DNA from: CAYQUC01 sp964514215
GTDB taxonomy: Bacteria > Pseudomonadota > Gammaproteobacteria > UBA6429 > Thiohalophilaceae
Assembly: GCA_964514215.1 (NCBI GenBank)
Contig: CAZEPW010000093.1
Span: forward strand, 1 to 7,927
DNA length: 7,927 nucleotides
Direction: 5' to 3'
Within the stretch, counting starts at the first letter, position 1; every line of letters begins with the position of its first letter. The notes beneath the pieces were generated by a model. It did not search any database, had not been told where the DNA came from, and was given only the letters and a program-made list of their open reading frames with translations. The translations under genes were made by a program, and so were the position numbers. Of this stretch, positions 6,905 to 7,927 are shown in pieces.

Positions 6905-7588
6905 ATGCACATTGTCGTCATTCTTATTTTAATTCTTCTTATCATATATGGCCCGCAAGTATGGGCGCAGTCTACCTTTAAGCGCTATGCAAAAAACCAA
7001 AAACACATTCCCGGAACCGGTGGCGAACTCGCCACGCATTTATTACAACGTTACCAAATAACAAATGTCACGGTAGAAGTTACCGACAAGGGCGATCATT
7101 ATGATCCGACAGATAAAGTCGTGCGTTTGAGTCAAAGCAATTTTTCTGACAATTCATTAACGGCAATCGCAGTTGCCGCGCATGAAGTAGGCCATGCCGT
7201 CCAAGATTTTAGGAACGAAGCAAAGCTCGCCACTCGAACAAAATTAATTCGAATTGCCCAAAACTCGCAACAATTGGGTGTGATGATCATGATCGCACTG
7301 CCACTATTAGCTATTTTTAGTCGTTCGCCCGCAATTGCATTAATAACGCTGGTTCTCGGTATCGCATCAATGACAATTGCCACCTTGGTTCACTTAGTTA
7401 CCCTGCCGGTAGAAATTGATGCCAGTTTTGGCAAAGCCTTACCAATGCTAAAAGACGGCAATTATATTTCAGAAAAAGATGAAGCGGCTGTTAAACGAAT
7501 ATTACGTGCAGCCGCGTATACCTATGTTGCGGCATCATTGGCGAGTTTATTAAATCTCAGCAGATGGATTGCAATGTTACGTCGCTAA
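6905..7588 (+). CDS. YugP-like membrane zinc metallopeptidase (Zn_peptidase_2 family)
   Basis: The 227-aa integral membrane protein matches the neutral zinc metallopeptidase family typified by Bacillus YugP. It has an N-terminal membrane segment (2-19), the conserved HYDPTDKVVRLS (65-76), the zinc site AAHEVGHAVQ (His-93, Glu-94, His-97), a hydrophobic hairpin (about 124-167), then LPVEIDASFGKAL with Glu-170 as probable third ligand, and a last hydrophobic stretch (about 201-217). The length is normal for the family, all expected ligands are present, and the physiological substrate is not well defined. It follows the SPOR gene by 15 bases and probably shares its transcript. In Pseudomonas the SPOR gene is instead followed by hslVU, so this position is variable. 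The start at MHIVVILILILL gives a complete membrane segment. Confidence 0.93.
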   Translation: MHIVVILILILLIIYGPQVWAQSTFKRYAKNQKHIPGTGGELATHLLQRYQITNVTVEVTDKGDHYDPTDKVVRLSQSNFSDNSLTAIAVAAHEVGHAVQDFRNEAKLATRTKLIRIAQNSQQLGVMIMIALPLLAIFSRSPAIALITLVLGIASMTIATLVHLVTLPVEIDASFGKALPMLKDGNYISEKDEAAVKRILRAAAYTYVAASLASLLNLSRWIAMLRR

Positions 7589-7602
7589 AAAAATAACGAT
7601 GC

Positions 7603-7620
7603 TTATTTAATTTTAAATAA
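7603..7620. repeat. AT-only palindrome after the metallopeptidase gene
   Basis: TTATTTAA and TTAAATAA pair perfectly around a TT centre, 14 bases after the metallopeptidase stop codon. As an RNA hairpin it would be weak and has no following T-run, so a terminator role is doubtful; it may be a protein-binding site or chance in AT-rich DNA. Confidence 0.35.
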
Positions 7621-7624
7621 TCGC

Positions 7625-7660
7625 CATTCCCGCGTGTCTAATTTGTTGCTAGCGAGAATG
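7625..7660. terminator. Inverted repeat between convergent genes, possible bidirectional terminator
   Basis: CATTCCCGC (7625-7633) pairs with GCGAGAATG (7652-7660) with one mismatch around an 18-base loop. It lies between two genes that converge, where a terminator is expected, but neither strand shows a long T-run after the stem. The arms, followed by ACG, resemble the common dispersed palindromes ending in GGGAATGACG and the GGGAGTGACGG ends of the elements at 21-253. It may therefore be a degraded relative of those repeats doing duty as a terminator. Confidence 0.4.
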
Positions 7661-7692
7661 ACGTATTACTTGTGACTAGACGTTATTAAAAA

Positions 7693-7927
7693 TTAATCCA
7701 ACGCTTCCCAAAAAACAAAAGCAATCAACATATTATCGATATCAATATCATGCGGATTATCAAATTTGGATTCTATCCATAACGACTCTCCAGCTTTTAT
7801 AATGGGGCCATACTTACCCGGTGTCCAAGCATACAAACCATTAACCGGTAAATGATGTTCATCGTAATGTAATAACGTTGGCCCTTGCCCCATATCATCA
7901 TGTGCAACCGGATAATTTTGATATTCA
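7693..7927 (-). CDS. Unrecognised protein, C-terminal part (runs off the right edge)
   Basis: The last 77 codons and the stop of a minus-strand gene are visible. The reading frame stays open from the ATG at 7893 to the window edge (upstream residues EYQNYPVAHDD), so that ATG is probably internal and the true start lies outside. The visible part is rich in aromatic and acidic residues (HYDEHHLPVNGLYAW, KAGESLWIESKFDNPHDIDID, FVFWEALD) and looks like alternating beta strands rather than helices. There is no membrane segment, and I do not recognise a family. It converges on the metallopeptidase gene with about 100 bases between the stop codons. Confidence 0.55.
   Translation of the reverse strand, partial: EYQNYPVAHDDMGQGPTLLHYDEHHLPVNGLYAWTPGKYGPIIKAGESLWIESKFDNPHDIDIDNMLIAFVFWEALD

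Overview
The window looks like the chromosome of an AT-rich gammaproteobacterium. The main reason is the argS gene followed directly by a SPOR-domain membrane protein with an FDFYKILPEIEVPIP segment, a pair known from Pseudomonas-like and related gammaproteobacteria. A more precise assignment (for example to a low-GC lineage such as Legionellales) is a guess from base composition and repeat style only.

Layout: positions 1-284 hold two copies of a roughly 100-bp palindromic, MITE-like element. Positions 285-3887 (minus strand) hold an accessory two-gene unit. Its first gene is an 896-aa, very basic protein made of about seventeen 29-residue helical repeats and ending in a HELTHVWQ putative zinc-peptidase-type domain. 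Twelve bases downstream lies a 299-aa protein that resembles the caspase-like clan CD (C25 gingipain/CHAT) peptidases, with a His-172/Cys-206 dyad. The first gene has a clear Shine-Dalgarno sequence, a candidate promoter and a near-perfect 22-bp palindrome over the -35 box. Positions 3888-4458 are a divergent, very AT-rich intergenic region. Positions 4459-7588 (plus strand) form a housekeeping-type run: argS, the SPOR-domain protein and a YugP-like membrane zinc metallopeptidase, with gaps of 40 and 15 bases. Positions 7589-7692 contain two inverted repeats between convergent genes. Positions 7693-7927 (minus strand) are the C-terminal 77 codons of an unrecognised gene that runs off the right edge.

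The most interesting part is the minus-strand pair. It couples a cationic, amphipathic repeat protein carrying a metallopeptidase-like domain to a separate caspase-like cysteine peptidase, apparently under one regulated promoter. This is compatible with a protease-activated effector (toxin, cell-death or envelope-disrupting system), but the substrate relationship is inference; nothing in the window proves it. The argS run is ordinary and gives translation (arginine charging), peptidoglycan binding and membrane-protein proteolysis.
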